A stretch of DNA of 7,454 bases, taken from positions 1-7,454 of the forward strand of contig CAMQXE010000059.1 in NCBI GenBank assembly GCA_947038745.1, in the 5' to 3' direction. Position 1 is the stretch's first letter, and each line of letters starts with the position of its first letter. The notes under the pieces are model-generated. The model did no database searches. It was given only the letters and a program-made list of their open reading frames with translations, and was not told where the DNA came from. The position numbers were made by a program, and so were the translations under genes. Origin of the DNA: an uncultured Propionibacteriaceae bacterium (lineage in GTDB: Bacteria > Actinomycetota > Actinomycetes > Propionibacteriales > Propionibacteriaceae). This document shows, piece after piece, positions 1-5,625 of this stretch.

Positions 1-1874
1 AGGACTTCCCCTACATCAACACCATCGTGGGCAAGAAGCAGCTAGGCAATATCGTCAATGAGCTTGCTGAGCGCTACTCCAAGACGGTTGTCACTGAGAC
101 TCTCGATAACCTCAAGGACATGGGCTTCAAGTGGGGCACCCTGTCGGGTGTTACCGTCTCTATCTCGTATGTTCAGACCCCGCCGAATAAGCCTGAGATC
201 CTTTCGGTCTACGAAGCGAAGGCGGCTAAGATCGATAAGCTCTATGAGCGCGGTCAGGTTACTGATGATGAGAAGAAGTCTGAGCTTAACCAGATCTGGC
301 AGGAAGCTACGGCCGAACTGACCGCAGCGATGGAGAAGAACTTCTCCGAGACTAACCCGATCTACATGATGGTTCACTCGGGTGCCCGAGGAAACATGAC
401 CCAGATGCGCCAGATCGCTGCTATGCGAGGCCTGGTGGCCAACCCGAAGGGCGAGATTATTCCTCGTCCGATCAAGTCGAACTTCCGTGAAGGCCTCACC
501 GTTCTTGAGTACTTCATTTCGACTCACGGTGGCCGTAAGGGTCAGGCTGACACGGCCCTTAAGACCGCTGACTCTGGCTACCTCACCCGTCGTCTGGTCG
601 ATGTCTCGCAGGATGTCATCATCCGCGAAGAAGACTGTGGCACCGAGCGTGGTCTAACCAAGGTCATCGGTATTACCGAAGGGGACAAGCTCGTTGTCTC
701 CCCGACGGTTGAGACTGCGGTCTATGCCCGTACTTTGGCTGAGGACGTTGTCGATCCCAAGGGCAATCTGCTGGTCAAGGCTGGCGTTGATCTGTCCGAT
801 GCATCAATCACGATGATGGTTGCTGCTGGGGTCAAGGAGATCAAGGTTCGTTCGATTCTTACCTGTGACTCCCAGGTCGGTACGTGTGCCATGTGCTACG
901 GCCGCTCGCTAGCCACTGGCAAGATCGTCGACGTCGGCGAGGCCGTTGGTATCGTCGCTGCTCAGTCGATTGGTGAACCTGGTACTCAGCTCACGATGCG
1001 TACGTTCCACACGGGTGGCGTTGCTGGTGATGACATCACCTCGGGTCTGCCTCGTGTTCAGGAACTCTTCGAATCGCGTCAGCCTCACGGTAAGGCGCCG
1101 ATGGCGCGTGCCGCTGGCATCATCGCTATTGAGGACGGCGACCGTTCGCGTCGGATCGTCATCAAGCGCGAAGACGGTGAAGAGGATCTTGAGTACAGCG
1201 TGCCGCGTCGGGCCAAGCTCCTTGTCGCTGATGGCGACCGCGTCGCAGTGGGCCAGCAGCTCACTAGCGGTATCCTCGATCCGCAAGATGTCTTGTTGCT
1301 TCGTGGTATGCGTGCGGTTCAGCAGTACCTGGTGGATGAGGTCCAGAAGGTCTACTCGACTCAGGGCGCTCCGATCCACGATAAGCACATTGAGATCATC
1401 ATTCGCCAGATGCTTCGCCGCATCACGGTCATCGAGTCCGGTGCGACTCAGATGTTGCCCGGTGAGTTGGTTGATCGGACGATGTTCGAGTCTGAGAACC
1501 GTCGGGTTGTGACTGAAGGCGGGCAGCCTGCTCAGGGACGTCCCGTCCTCATGGGCATCACGAAGGCCTCACTCGCAACAGAGTCGTGGCTCTCGGCAGC
1601 CTCCTTCCAGGAGACGACGAAGGTACTTACTGACGCTGCTATCCACGGCAAGTCGGATCACCTCATTGGTCTCAAGGAGAACGTCATCCTCGGTAAGCTC
1701 ATCCCAGCCGGTACTGGTTTGGATCGATACCGTGAGGTGCGAGTCGAGCCTACGCCTGAGGCGCGTGCTGCGGCTTACACGATCATGGATACTGATGATT
1801 ACTACTACGATTTCGGTACCCCGACTGGTGCTTCGGTCCCGCTCGACGAAATCGACTATGGCGATCTTCGCTAA
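1..1874 (+). CDS. rpoC: DNA-directed RNA polymerase subunit beta' (C-terminal part, 5' end outside window)
   Basis: This is the catalytic large subunit of RNA polymerase. The reading frame is already open at the window edge (first full codon at nt 3, reading [15 protein letters not shown]), so the GTG at 27 is an internal Val and not a start. About 623 residues are present, roughly the C-terminal half. Visible landmarks in order are: the SGARGN...[15 protein letters not shown] bridge-helix region (about nt 375-545) continuing into [14 protein letters not shown]; the second zinc site, with Cys codons at 636, 864, 885 and 894 (C...CX6CX2C spacing); and the trigger loop [18 protein letters not shown] (about nt 957-1010). 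The trigger loop runs straight on to TGG...[10 protein letters not shown], so the large insertion found there in E. coli is absent, as expected for Actinobacteria. The tail is acidic and Tyr-rich and ends at TAA 1872-1874. The gene appears intact to its stop. rpoB would be expected upstream, outside the window. Confidence 0.98.
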   Translation, partial: DFPYINTIVGKKQLGNIVNELAERYSKTVVTETLDNLKDMGFKWGTLSGVTVSISYVQTPPNKPEILSVYEAKAAKIDKLYERGQVTDDEKKSELNQIWQEATAELTAAMEKNFSETNPIYMMVHSGARGNMTQMRQIAAMRGLVANPKGEIIPRPIKSNFREGLTVLEYFISTHGGRKGQADTALKTADSGYLTRRLVDVSQDVIIREEDCGTERGLTKVIGITEGDKLVVSPTVETAVYARTLAEDVVDPKGNLLVKAGVDLSDASITMMVAAGVKEIKVRSILTCDSQVGTCAMCYGRSLATGKIVDVGEAVGIVAAQSIGEPGTQLTMRTFHTGGVAGDDITSGLPRVQELFESRQPHGKAPMARAAGIIAIEDGDRSRRIVIKREDGEEDLEYSVPRRAKLLVADGDRVAVGQQLTSGILDPQDVLLLRGMRAVQQYLVDEVQKVYSTQGAPIHDKHIEIIIRQMLRRITVIESGATQMLPGELVDRTMFESENRRVVTEGGQPAQGRPVLMGITKASLATESWLSAASFQETTKVLTDAAIHGKSDHLIGLKENVILGKLIPAGTGLDRYREVRVEPTPEARAAAYTIMDTDDYYYDFGTPTGASVPLDEIDYGDLR

Positions 1875-1890
1875 GTAGCATTAAATGATG

Positions 1891-1926
1891 AAAGGGGCGA
1901 TCCTTCTTGGGTCGCCCCTTTTGTTT
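1891..1926 (+). terminator. Intrinsic terminator after rpoC
   Basis: The arms at 1891-1903 and 1909-1921 pair over 13 bp, with a single G-T wobble at 1901/1911, around a 5-nt loop (TTCTT). The stem core is GGGGCGA/TCGCCCC. The T-rich run TTTTGTTT (1919-1926) follows at once. It starts 16 nt past the rpoC stop, a classic Rho-independent layout that separates the polymerase operon from the regulator downstream. Confidence 0.93.
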
Positions 1927-1939
1927 ATTCGTTTCATCT

Positions 1940-1953
1940 TTGATTAAGATCAG
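1940..1953 (+). promoter_or_regulatory. FNR/CRP-family-like box upstream of the LuxR-type regulator
   Basis: The sequence TTGAT-TAAG-ATCAG matches 9 of 10 defined positions of the FNR consensus TTGAT-N4-ATCAA. Its centre is at 1946.5. If it acted as a class II activator site centred at -41.5, transcription would start near 1988, with GATAGC (1976-1981) as a weak -10 (3 of 6 matches) and only about 6 nt of leader before the ATG at 1994. That would explain why no ribosome binding site sits at normal spacing there. The box match is seen directly; its use by a CRP/FNR-family protein in this organism is inference. Confidence 0.45.
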
Positions 1954-1993
1954 TTCATTCCAGGGAAGAGAGCGAGATAGCGTCATCAATACC

Positions 1994-2674
1994 ATGACCC
2001 CACCGATTCGAGTTCTAGTTGCTCTAGAGCAGCTATTTCTTCGTGATGCCGTGATCCGGCTTGCTGAGGATGAACCAGGGATTGAGATTGTGGGCGACGC
2101 TGCAAACTGCAATATCGCATTACAAGTTGCGATTGAGCTAGCTCCAGATGTTGCGCTAGTAGGTGCAAACTCCTGCATGACACCGGAATGTTCTATTTTG
2201 CAGCAGTTCCAAGAACAATCCCCGCAGACAAAAGTTGTTATCTTGTCAGGATCGAATGAGCGCGAGCGGATCATGCATCCAATCCGTCAAGGAGCTGCTG
2301 GCTATATGGTGACTGACGTTACCGTCGCCTCAGTTTTTGATGCTATTCGGGATGCTGCTTCTGGCGGGCGGCCCCTATCTCCATCAGTGATTCCGCATCT
2401 GATGGATGAGCTTCAGCATGGCCGCCGCGTTGATATTGCCGATGTAGCTCCAGCGCCACTTTCTGAAAGCAAAGCACGCATTGCCTCGCTATCGCTGCGC
2501 GAACGTGAGGTCATGCGCTTGGTCTGCCGAGGCAAGAGTAATCGGGAGATAGCGCGGATGCTTTCGATCACTGAAGGCACGGTGAAGAATCACGTCCATG
2601 GTTCCTTAGCGAAGCTAGAACAGCCGTCCAGGCTTGCTGCAGCTAGCTTTATCGCTAGTGAAGGCGGCATTTAG
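1994..2674 (+). CDS. NarL/LuxR-family regulator with degenerate receiver domain
   Basis: A 226-aa protein with the two-domain plan of NarL/FixJ response regulators: an N-terminal receiver (about residues 4-125) and a C-terminal LuxR-type helix-turn-helix (about 165-210; LSLREREVMRLVCRGKSN, then EIARML and EGTVKNHV). The family normally takes a phosphate from a histidine kinase, dimerises and binds promoters. Here the phosphoacceptor position (PDVALV-G57) is Gly, the acidic pair is L11-E12, and the conserved Lys of the LLKD motif is Thr107, so classical phosphorylation looks impossible. No kinase gene is in the window. The start chosen is ATG 1994, just before the first receiver strand (IRVLV). 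The only other in-frame start nearby is TTG 1940, which would add residues unlike the family. The nearest purine-rich stretch (1962-1972) is too far upstream for a normal ribosome binding site. Its place between rpoC and nrfHA makes it a likely regulator of nitrite reduction, but that is inference. Confidence 0.93.
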   Translation: MTPPIRVLVALEQLFLRDAVIRLAEDEPGIEIVGDAANCNIALQVAIELAPDVALVGANSCMTPECSILQQFQEQSPQTKVVILSGSNERERIMHPIRQGAAGYMVTDVTVASVFDAIRDAASGGRPLSPSVIPHLMDELQHGRRVDIADVAPAPLSESKARIASLSLREREVMRLVCRGKSNREIARMLSITEGTVKNHVHGSLAKLEQPSRLAAASFIASEGGI

Positions 2675-2695
2675 TCTCTATCTAAAGGTAGAGAC
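2674..2695. repeat. 9-bp hairpin/dyad at the stop codon of the regulator gene
   Basis: The arms GTCTCTATC (2674-2682) and GGTAGAGAC (2687-2695) pair over 9 bp with one T-G wobble (2681/2688) and a TAAA loop. The first arm begins on the last base of the TAG stop. No T-run follows, so it is not a standard intrinsic terminator. It could be a weak terminator or mRNA 3' end, or a 22-bp palindromic operator for a dimeric regulator between the regulator gene and nrfH. Confidence 0.5.
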
Positions 2696-2759
2696 ACTAT
2701 GACGCTATCCATATCGAAGATGTGCCCAAGACCTACCCTTATCCGTTAGATTCCACAGC

Positions 2760-2797
2760 TCCTGCTCATAAATAATGAAATGTAACGGCGAGCAGGA
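2760..2797. repeat. 8-bp inverted repeat spanning the nrfH leader and overlapping its ribosome binding site
   Basis: TCCTGCTC (2760-2767) is perfectly complementary to GAGCAGGA (2790-2797), with a 22-nt AT-rich spacer. The spacer holds a possible -10 element, AATAAT (2771-2776, 5 of 6 matches to TATAAT), but no good -35 was found. The right arm covers the first bases of the nrfH ribosome binding site. It can be read as an operator dyad flanking the -10, or, if transcription starts further upstream, as an RNA hairpin that hides the ribosome binding site. The repeat is clear; its role is not shown. Confidence 0.45.
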
Positions 2798-2802
2798 AAG
2801 GG
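2794..2802 (+). promoter_or_regulatory. Ribosome binding site of nrfH
   Basis: The purine run AGGAAAGGG ends 7 nt before ATG 2810 and supports that start. Its first four bases form part of the right arm of the inverted repeat at 2760-2797, so access to it could depend on RNA folding. Confidence 0.7.
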
Positions 2803-2809
2803 AATAGGT

Positions 2810-3286
2810 ATGCGTGAGCTTTGGAAGCGGATCGGATGGCTTGGCCTTTTCAAGTTCGTCGCTGGTGGACTTCTTGGTATTTTGGTCGGACTCGGGCTGT
2901 TCACCTTTGTCTACGCAGGTGGACTGAACTACTTCGGGGAAGACCCTAAGACTTGCCAGCAATGCCATGCCATGAACAAGCAGTACAACGCCTGGCAGGC
3001 TGGTAGCCATCACAATGTGGCAACGTGCCAGGATTGCCATAACCCGCATGACAATGTCGTGCACTACTTGGCTAGCGAAGCAGACAACGGTTTCTGGCAC
3101 TCGCTCAAGTTCACCACAGGGAACTATCCCGAAAATATCAAGATTCGTCCGGTCAACCGAAAGATCGTGGAGGCTAACTGCCTGCGCTGTCATGGGTCGG
3201 TCGTTGACCACGTCAACACGGTACGTCCGGGTGGCGAAAAGATTTCCTGTCTGCAATGTCACAACGAGGTGGGGCACAAGCGATGA
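2810..3286 (+). CDS. nrfH: Cytochrome c nitrite reductase small subunit, tetraheme quinol dehydrogenase NrfH
   Basis: A 158-aa membrane-anchored tetraheme cytochrome of the NapC/NrfH family. It oxidises menaquinol in the membrane and passes electrons to NrfA. A short basic N-terminus is followed by one hydrophobic segment (about residues 11-37) that should stay as an uncleaved anchor. Four CXXCH heme sites follow, at residues 49-53 (CQQCH), 73-77 (CQDCH), 124-128 (CLRCH) and 147-151 (CLQCH). The first continues as CQQCHAM, the arrangement in which Met55 can serve as the unusual heme 1 ligand known from NrfH. H67/H68 and H156 are possible distal ligands. Length is normal for NrfH. The TGA stop overlaps the nrfA ATG (ATGA at 3283-3286), implying coupled translation of the two complex partners. 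Other NapC-family donors look similar, but the partner gene fixes the assignment. Confidence 0.96.
   Translation: MRELWKRIGWLGLFKFVAGGLLGILVGLGLFTFVYAGGLNYFGEDPKTCQQCHAMNKQYNAWQAGSHHNVATCQDCHNPHDNVVHYLASEADNGFWHSLKFTTGNYPENIKIRPVNRKIVEANCLRCHGSVVDHVNTVRPGGEKISCLQCHNEVGHKR
3266..3274 (+). promoter_or_regulatory. Ribosome binding site that sets the nrfA start
   Basis: GAGGTGGGG lies 8 nt before ATG 3283, inside the last codons of nrfH. It favours 3283 over the in-frame ATG at 3256, which would add nine residues (MSQRGGAQA) and overlap nrfH by about 30 nt. Confidence 0.75.
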
Positions 3287-4761
3287 CTGAGAAAAAAGAT
3301 GTCGAGATGACGTCGGTGACTGAGTCTGAAGAGACGGCGGCACCGGCGGCCAAGGTGACGAAGAAGAAGCGTAATTGGTTGAGCTGGGGTCTTGTGACCG
3401 CTGGTTTGATCGTTGGCGCTGTTCTTACGGCTGCTATAGCGGCGCTGCTGGTCAGTATCTTTGACCATACGCAGGAGGCTGCAGCTCCGTACCGTCAGAT
3501 CGTCGAACTCAATGAGCAGAGCTATGACCCTGCCGAGTGGGGCAAGAGCTTCCCGCAGGAGTATGAAGGCTGGAAGAAAACTGCTGAGCAGAAAGACGGC
3601 GATCGAGTCCCGTACCATGCTGATGGTGATCCGCGTGAATACACGACACCTAGCAACCTCGTTAAGGATCCACGTCTAGTCACCATGTGGAAGGGCTATG
3701 CCTTCTCGGTGGAGTACAACGAGCCGCGTGGCCACGCCTACATGTTGATCGATCAGCAGCAGACCCGTCGTGTGACCCAGTTCAAGCAGCCTGGTACTTG
3801 CCTAAACTGCCATGCCTCAACTGTTGAGATCTATGACAAACTCGGCAACGGTGACCGCAACGCTGGATTCGCTGCAATGGGCAAGATCCCGTATACCGAA
3901 GTGAGCAAGCTTGCGCAGCATCCAGTGGGATGTATCGACTGTCATGATCCTAAGTCGATGGCGCTGCGGATTACCCGTCCTGCTTTCGTAGAGGGCATCA
4001 AGAATTACAAGGCGAGCCAGGGCATCAAGGACTACGACGTCAATAAGCAGGCGACAGTTCAAGAGATGCGTACTTATGTTTGTGCTCAGTGCCATGTTGA
4101 ATACTTCTTCAAGGGCGAAGATAAGACTCTGACTTTCCCCTGGAATAACGGGCTTACCGTCCAGGATGCGCAAAAGTACTTTGATGACGCCAACTACACA
4201 GATTTCACGCATAAACTCACCGGTGCCAAGGTACTTAAAGCTCAGCACCCAGAGTTTGAGACCTATTCTCAAGGCGTCCATGCGCAGTCTGGTGTGACCT
4301 GTGCTGATTGTCATATGCCATATAAGCGTGACGGAGCCCAGAAATACACCGATCATCAAATCAAGAGCCCGATGTGGGATGACAAGCAGATCAATGCAAC
4401 CTGTCTGTCGTGTCACCATCAGACTGAGCAAGAGATGAAGGATCGCGTGGCCAAGATTCAGAATCGCTATGCCGATGCGCGCAATACGTCCTTCAACGCG
4501 CTCGACGATCTGATCAAGGATCTGGAGAAGGCGGTTGCTGCCGGTGGCACGCCTGAGGAGACGTTGAATAAGGCTCGTGCCTACCAGCGTCGTGCACAGT
4601 ACGCCATGGACTACGTGACGTCAGAAAACTCAAAGGGCTTCCATGCTCCGCAATACACAGTAAGCGTGCTCAACCAGGTGACTGATGATGCGCGTAAGGG
4701 CCAAATGGTTCTCAAGGGTATTGAGTTCAAGGAAGAGAACCCGCCGAAGTACCCGAACTAG
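3283..4761 (+). CDS. nrfA: Ammonia-forming cytochrome c nitrite reductase, catalytic subunit NrfA
   Basis: A 492-aa pentaheme enzyme for six-electron reduction of nitrite to ammonium on the outer face of the membrane. Five heme motifs are present: residues 173-177 (CLNCH), 217-221 (CIDCH), 267-271 (CAQCH), 340-344 (CADCH) and 374-378 (CLSCH). Active-site residues known from E. coli NrfA can be placed: Arg149 (in RGH), Tyr274 with Ca ligand Glu273 (HVEYFF), and Lys319, Gln321 and catalytic His322 (KAQHPE). His333 (GVH) and His454 (GFHAP) fit distal heme ligands. The first heme, the catalytic one, normally has CXXCK; here it is CXXCH, a minority form known for example from Campylobacter jejuni. 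The N-terminus has a charged stretch of about 31 residues ending KKKR, then a long hydrophobic segment (about 32-60) without a clear signal peptidase site, so it is probably membrane-anchored rather than soluble. Translation is coupled to nrfH by the 4-nt overlap. Confidence 0.97.
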   Translation: MTEKKDVEMTSVTESEETAAPAAKVTKKKRNWLSWGLVTAGLIVGAVLTAAIAALLVSIFDHTQEAAAPYRQIVELNEQSYDPAEWGKSFPQEYEGWKKTAEQKDGDRVPYHADGDPREYTTPSNLVKDPRLVTMWKGYAFSVEYNEPRGHAYMLIDQQQTRRVTQFKQPGTCLNCHASTVEIYDKLGNGDRNAGFAAMGKIPYTEVSKLAQHPVGCIDCHDPKSMALRITRPAFVEGIKNYKASQGIKDYDVNKQATVQEMRTYVCAQCHVEYFFKGEDKTLTFPWNNGLTVQDAQKYFDDANYTDFTHKLTGAKVLKAQHPEFETYSQGVHAQSGVTCADCHMPYKRDGAQKYTDHQIKSPMWDDKQINATCLSCHHQTEQEMKDRVAKIQNRYADARNTSFNALDDLIKDLEKAVAAGGTPEETLNKARAYQRRAQYAMDYVTSENSKGFHAPQYTVSVLNQVTDDARKGQMVLKGIEFKEENPPKYPN

Positions 4762-4780
4762 AACTCGGATAACTGCAACT

Positions 4781-4814
4781 GTGCGTCTGTCTGGATTTGA
4801 TCCGACAGGCGCAC
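4781..4814. terminator. Long hairpin after nrfA (possible terminator or attenuator without T-run)
   Basis: GTGCGTCTGTC (4781-4791) pairs with GACAGGCGCAC (4804-4814) over 11 bp with one T-G wobble. Beyond a bulged T at 4792, GGAT (4793-4796) pairs with ATCC (4800-4803) around a TTG loop. It starts 20 nt after the nrfA stop. The T-run of a standard intrinsic terminator is missing. It may give partial termination or protect the nrfHA mRNA 3' end, lowering expression of the biogenesis genes relative to nrfHA. Confidence 0.5.
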
Positions 4815-4827
4815 TGCTGCTTATAGT
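4797..4827 (+). promoter_or_regulatory. Possible internal promoter for the TPR-resB-ccsA genes
   Basis: TATAGT (4822-4827) matches the -10 consensus at 5 of 6 positions. TTGATC (4797-4802) matches -35 at 4 of 6, but the 19-bp spacer is long. The -35 lies in the tip of the preceding hairpin. Transcription would begin near 4834, at the foot of a small stem-loop (GGGCA/TGCCC, 4834-4847). A separate promoter would fit the 106-nt gap after nrfA, but this is sequence resemblance only. Confidence 0.3.
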
Positions 4828-4856
4828 ACGTTTGGGCATTTCTGCCCTCAGATGAG

Positions 4857-4862
4857 AAGGAG
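4857..4862 (+). promoter_or_regulatory. Ribosome binding site that sets the TPR gene start
   Basis: AAGGAG lies 5 nt before ATG 4868. A start at the upstream in-frame GTG 4862 would overlap this site, so the ATG is preferred. Confidence 0.75.
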
Positions 4863-4867
4863 TGTGG

Positions 4868-5623
4868 ATGGCTCACAACGACGACCTTGATAGTTATGTC
4901 GATATTGAGGAGTTTGACCGTGAAACGGCGGACGCTGAAGTAGACAGTTCCGAAGTTGATATAGACACGGAGGAAAATGCGTCGACTCCTGATGAAGTAG
5001 TAGCTGGCAAGGACGCCAAGACGCAGCCATTCTGGAAGACAATTGCGATCTTCTCGCTCATTTTGGCATCTATATCTTCAGGTATCGCGATCTACTTTGC
5101 GACGAAACAGCCGGCGACGCCGCAGATGCCCGCCGGGCATGCAACCATGATGGGGCAGGGGTCTTCTCAGCAGAAACCAACAGTAGACCAGCAAGCAGAA
5201 AAGAAATACCTAGACATATTGGCGGCAAACCCCAATGATGCGGCTGCGCTGAAGGAACTTGCCAAGGTTTATCTCCTAGGCGGATCTGACGATCAAGCGC
5301 TAGAGATTGAGCGTCGCGTACTTGCTTTGGATCCAAACGATACTAATGCGCTGCTGGAATACGGCGTCGCCTATTTCAATAAGGGCGATTACGAAGCTGC
5401 CGAAAAGCAGTGGCTACGAGTTGCAGAGCTTGATCCGACAAATGTCGAGTCTCATTACAACTTGGGGTTCTTATACATGACCTTGCCAACTCCTAATCAG
5501 GACAAGATGCAAGAGCACTGGAATAAGGTCATTGAGTTGGCTCCAGATTCAGATATGGCCAAGACCGTTTCTGGGCATCTTTCTGGTGGCGCTGTAGCTA
5601 CTCCGACGGCAAAGAAGAGCTAA
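4868..5623 (+). CDS. Membrane-anchored TPR protein, probable cytochrome c maturation accessory (NrfG/CcmI-like)
   Basis: A 251-aa protein with three parts. Residues 1-50 are strikingly acidic (about 19 Asp/Glu) and probably cytoplasmic. Residues 57-78 are a single membrane segment. After a linker containing MPAGHATMM (87-95) come three tetratricopeptide repeats at about 125-158, 159-192 and 193-228, marked by ALEIERRVLALDPND, AAEKQWLRVAELDPTN and HWNKVIELAPDS. TPR domains of this kind occur in CcmI/CycH and NrfG, where they bind apocytochrome C-termini and present them to heme lyase. Together with resB 2 nt downstream and nrfHA upstream, this suggests a chaperone for NrfHA or other apocytochromes on the outer face, which is inference. 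The resemblance is at the repeat level only, so an ortholog name is not given. The linker His/Met residues could bind metal or heme, but this is untested. Confidence 0.88.
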   Translation: MAHNDDLDSYVDIEEFDRETADAEVDSSEVDIDTEENASTPDEVVAGKDAKTQPFWKTIAIFSLILASISSGIAIYFATKQPATPQMPAGHATMMGQGSSQQKPTVDQQAEKKYLDILAANPNDAAALKELAKVYLLGGSDDQALEIERRVLALDPNDTNALLEYGVAYFNKGDYEAAEKQWLRVAELDPTNVESHYNLGFLYMTLPTPNQDKMQEHWNKVIELAPDSDMAKTVSGHLSGGAVATPTAKKS

Positions 5624-5625
5624 CC

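Noticed and set aside
27..29. GTG as the start of the beta' coding region
   Set aside because: The frame is open to the window edge and reads conserved RpoC sequence before it, so this is an internal Val codon.
1907..1993. N-terminal extension of the LuxR-type regulator from upstream in-frame starts
   Set aside because: The extension would begin inside the rpoC terminator hairpin (1907) or at TTG 1940 within the FNR-like box, and its residues do not resemble the family's start.
2684..2740. Two NarL heptamer-like sequences (TACCTTT on minus at 2684-2690, TACCCTT on plus at 2734-2740)
   Set aside because: Each differs from the E. coli consensus TACYYMT at one position, such matches are common by chance, and the E. 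coli motif may not apply to this regulator.
2775..2807. Ten-codon upstream ORF ending 2 nt before nrfH
   Set aside because: It has no ribosome binding site, its ATG overlaps the only -10-like hexamer, and a short ORF here can easily arise by chance.
2705..3343. 212-codon open frame on the minus strand across nrfH
   Set aside because: It lies opposite a gene with four clear heme motifs, its translation shows no recognisable domain, and it is best explained as a shadow frame.
3817..4431. 204-codon open frame on the minus strand across nrfA
   Set aside because: It is a shadow of the well-supported nrfA frame, with no ribosome binding site or recognisable motif.
4797..4810. Possible second FNR-like box beginning TTGAT upstream of the TPR gene
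   Set aside because: Only the left half-site matches; the right half-site (CAGGC) shares no position with ATCAA.
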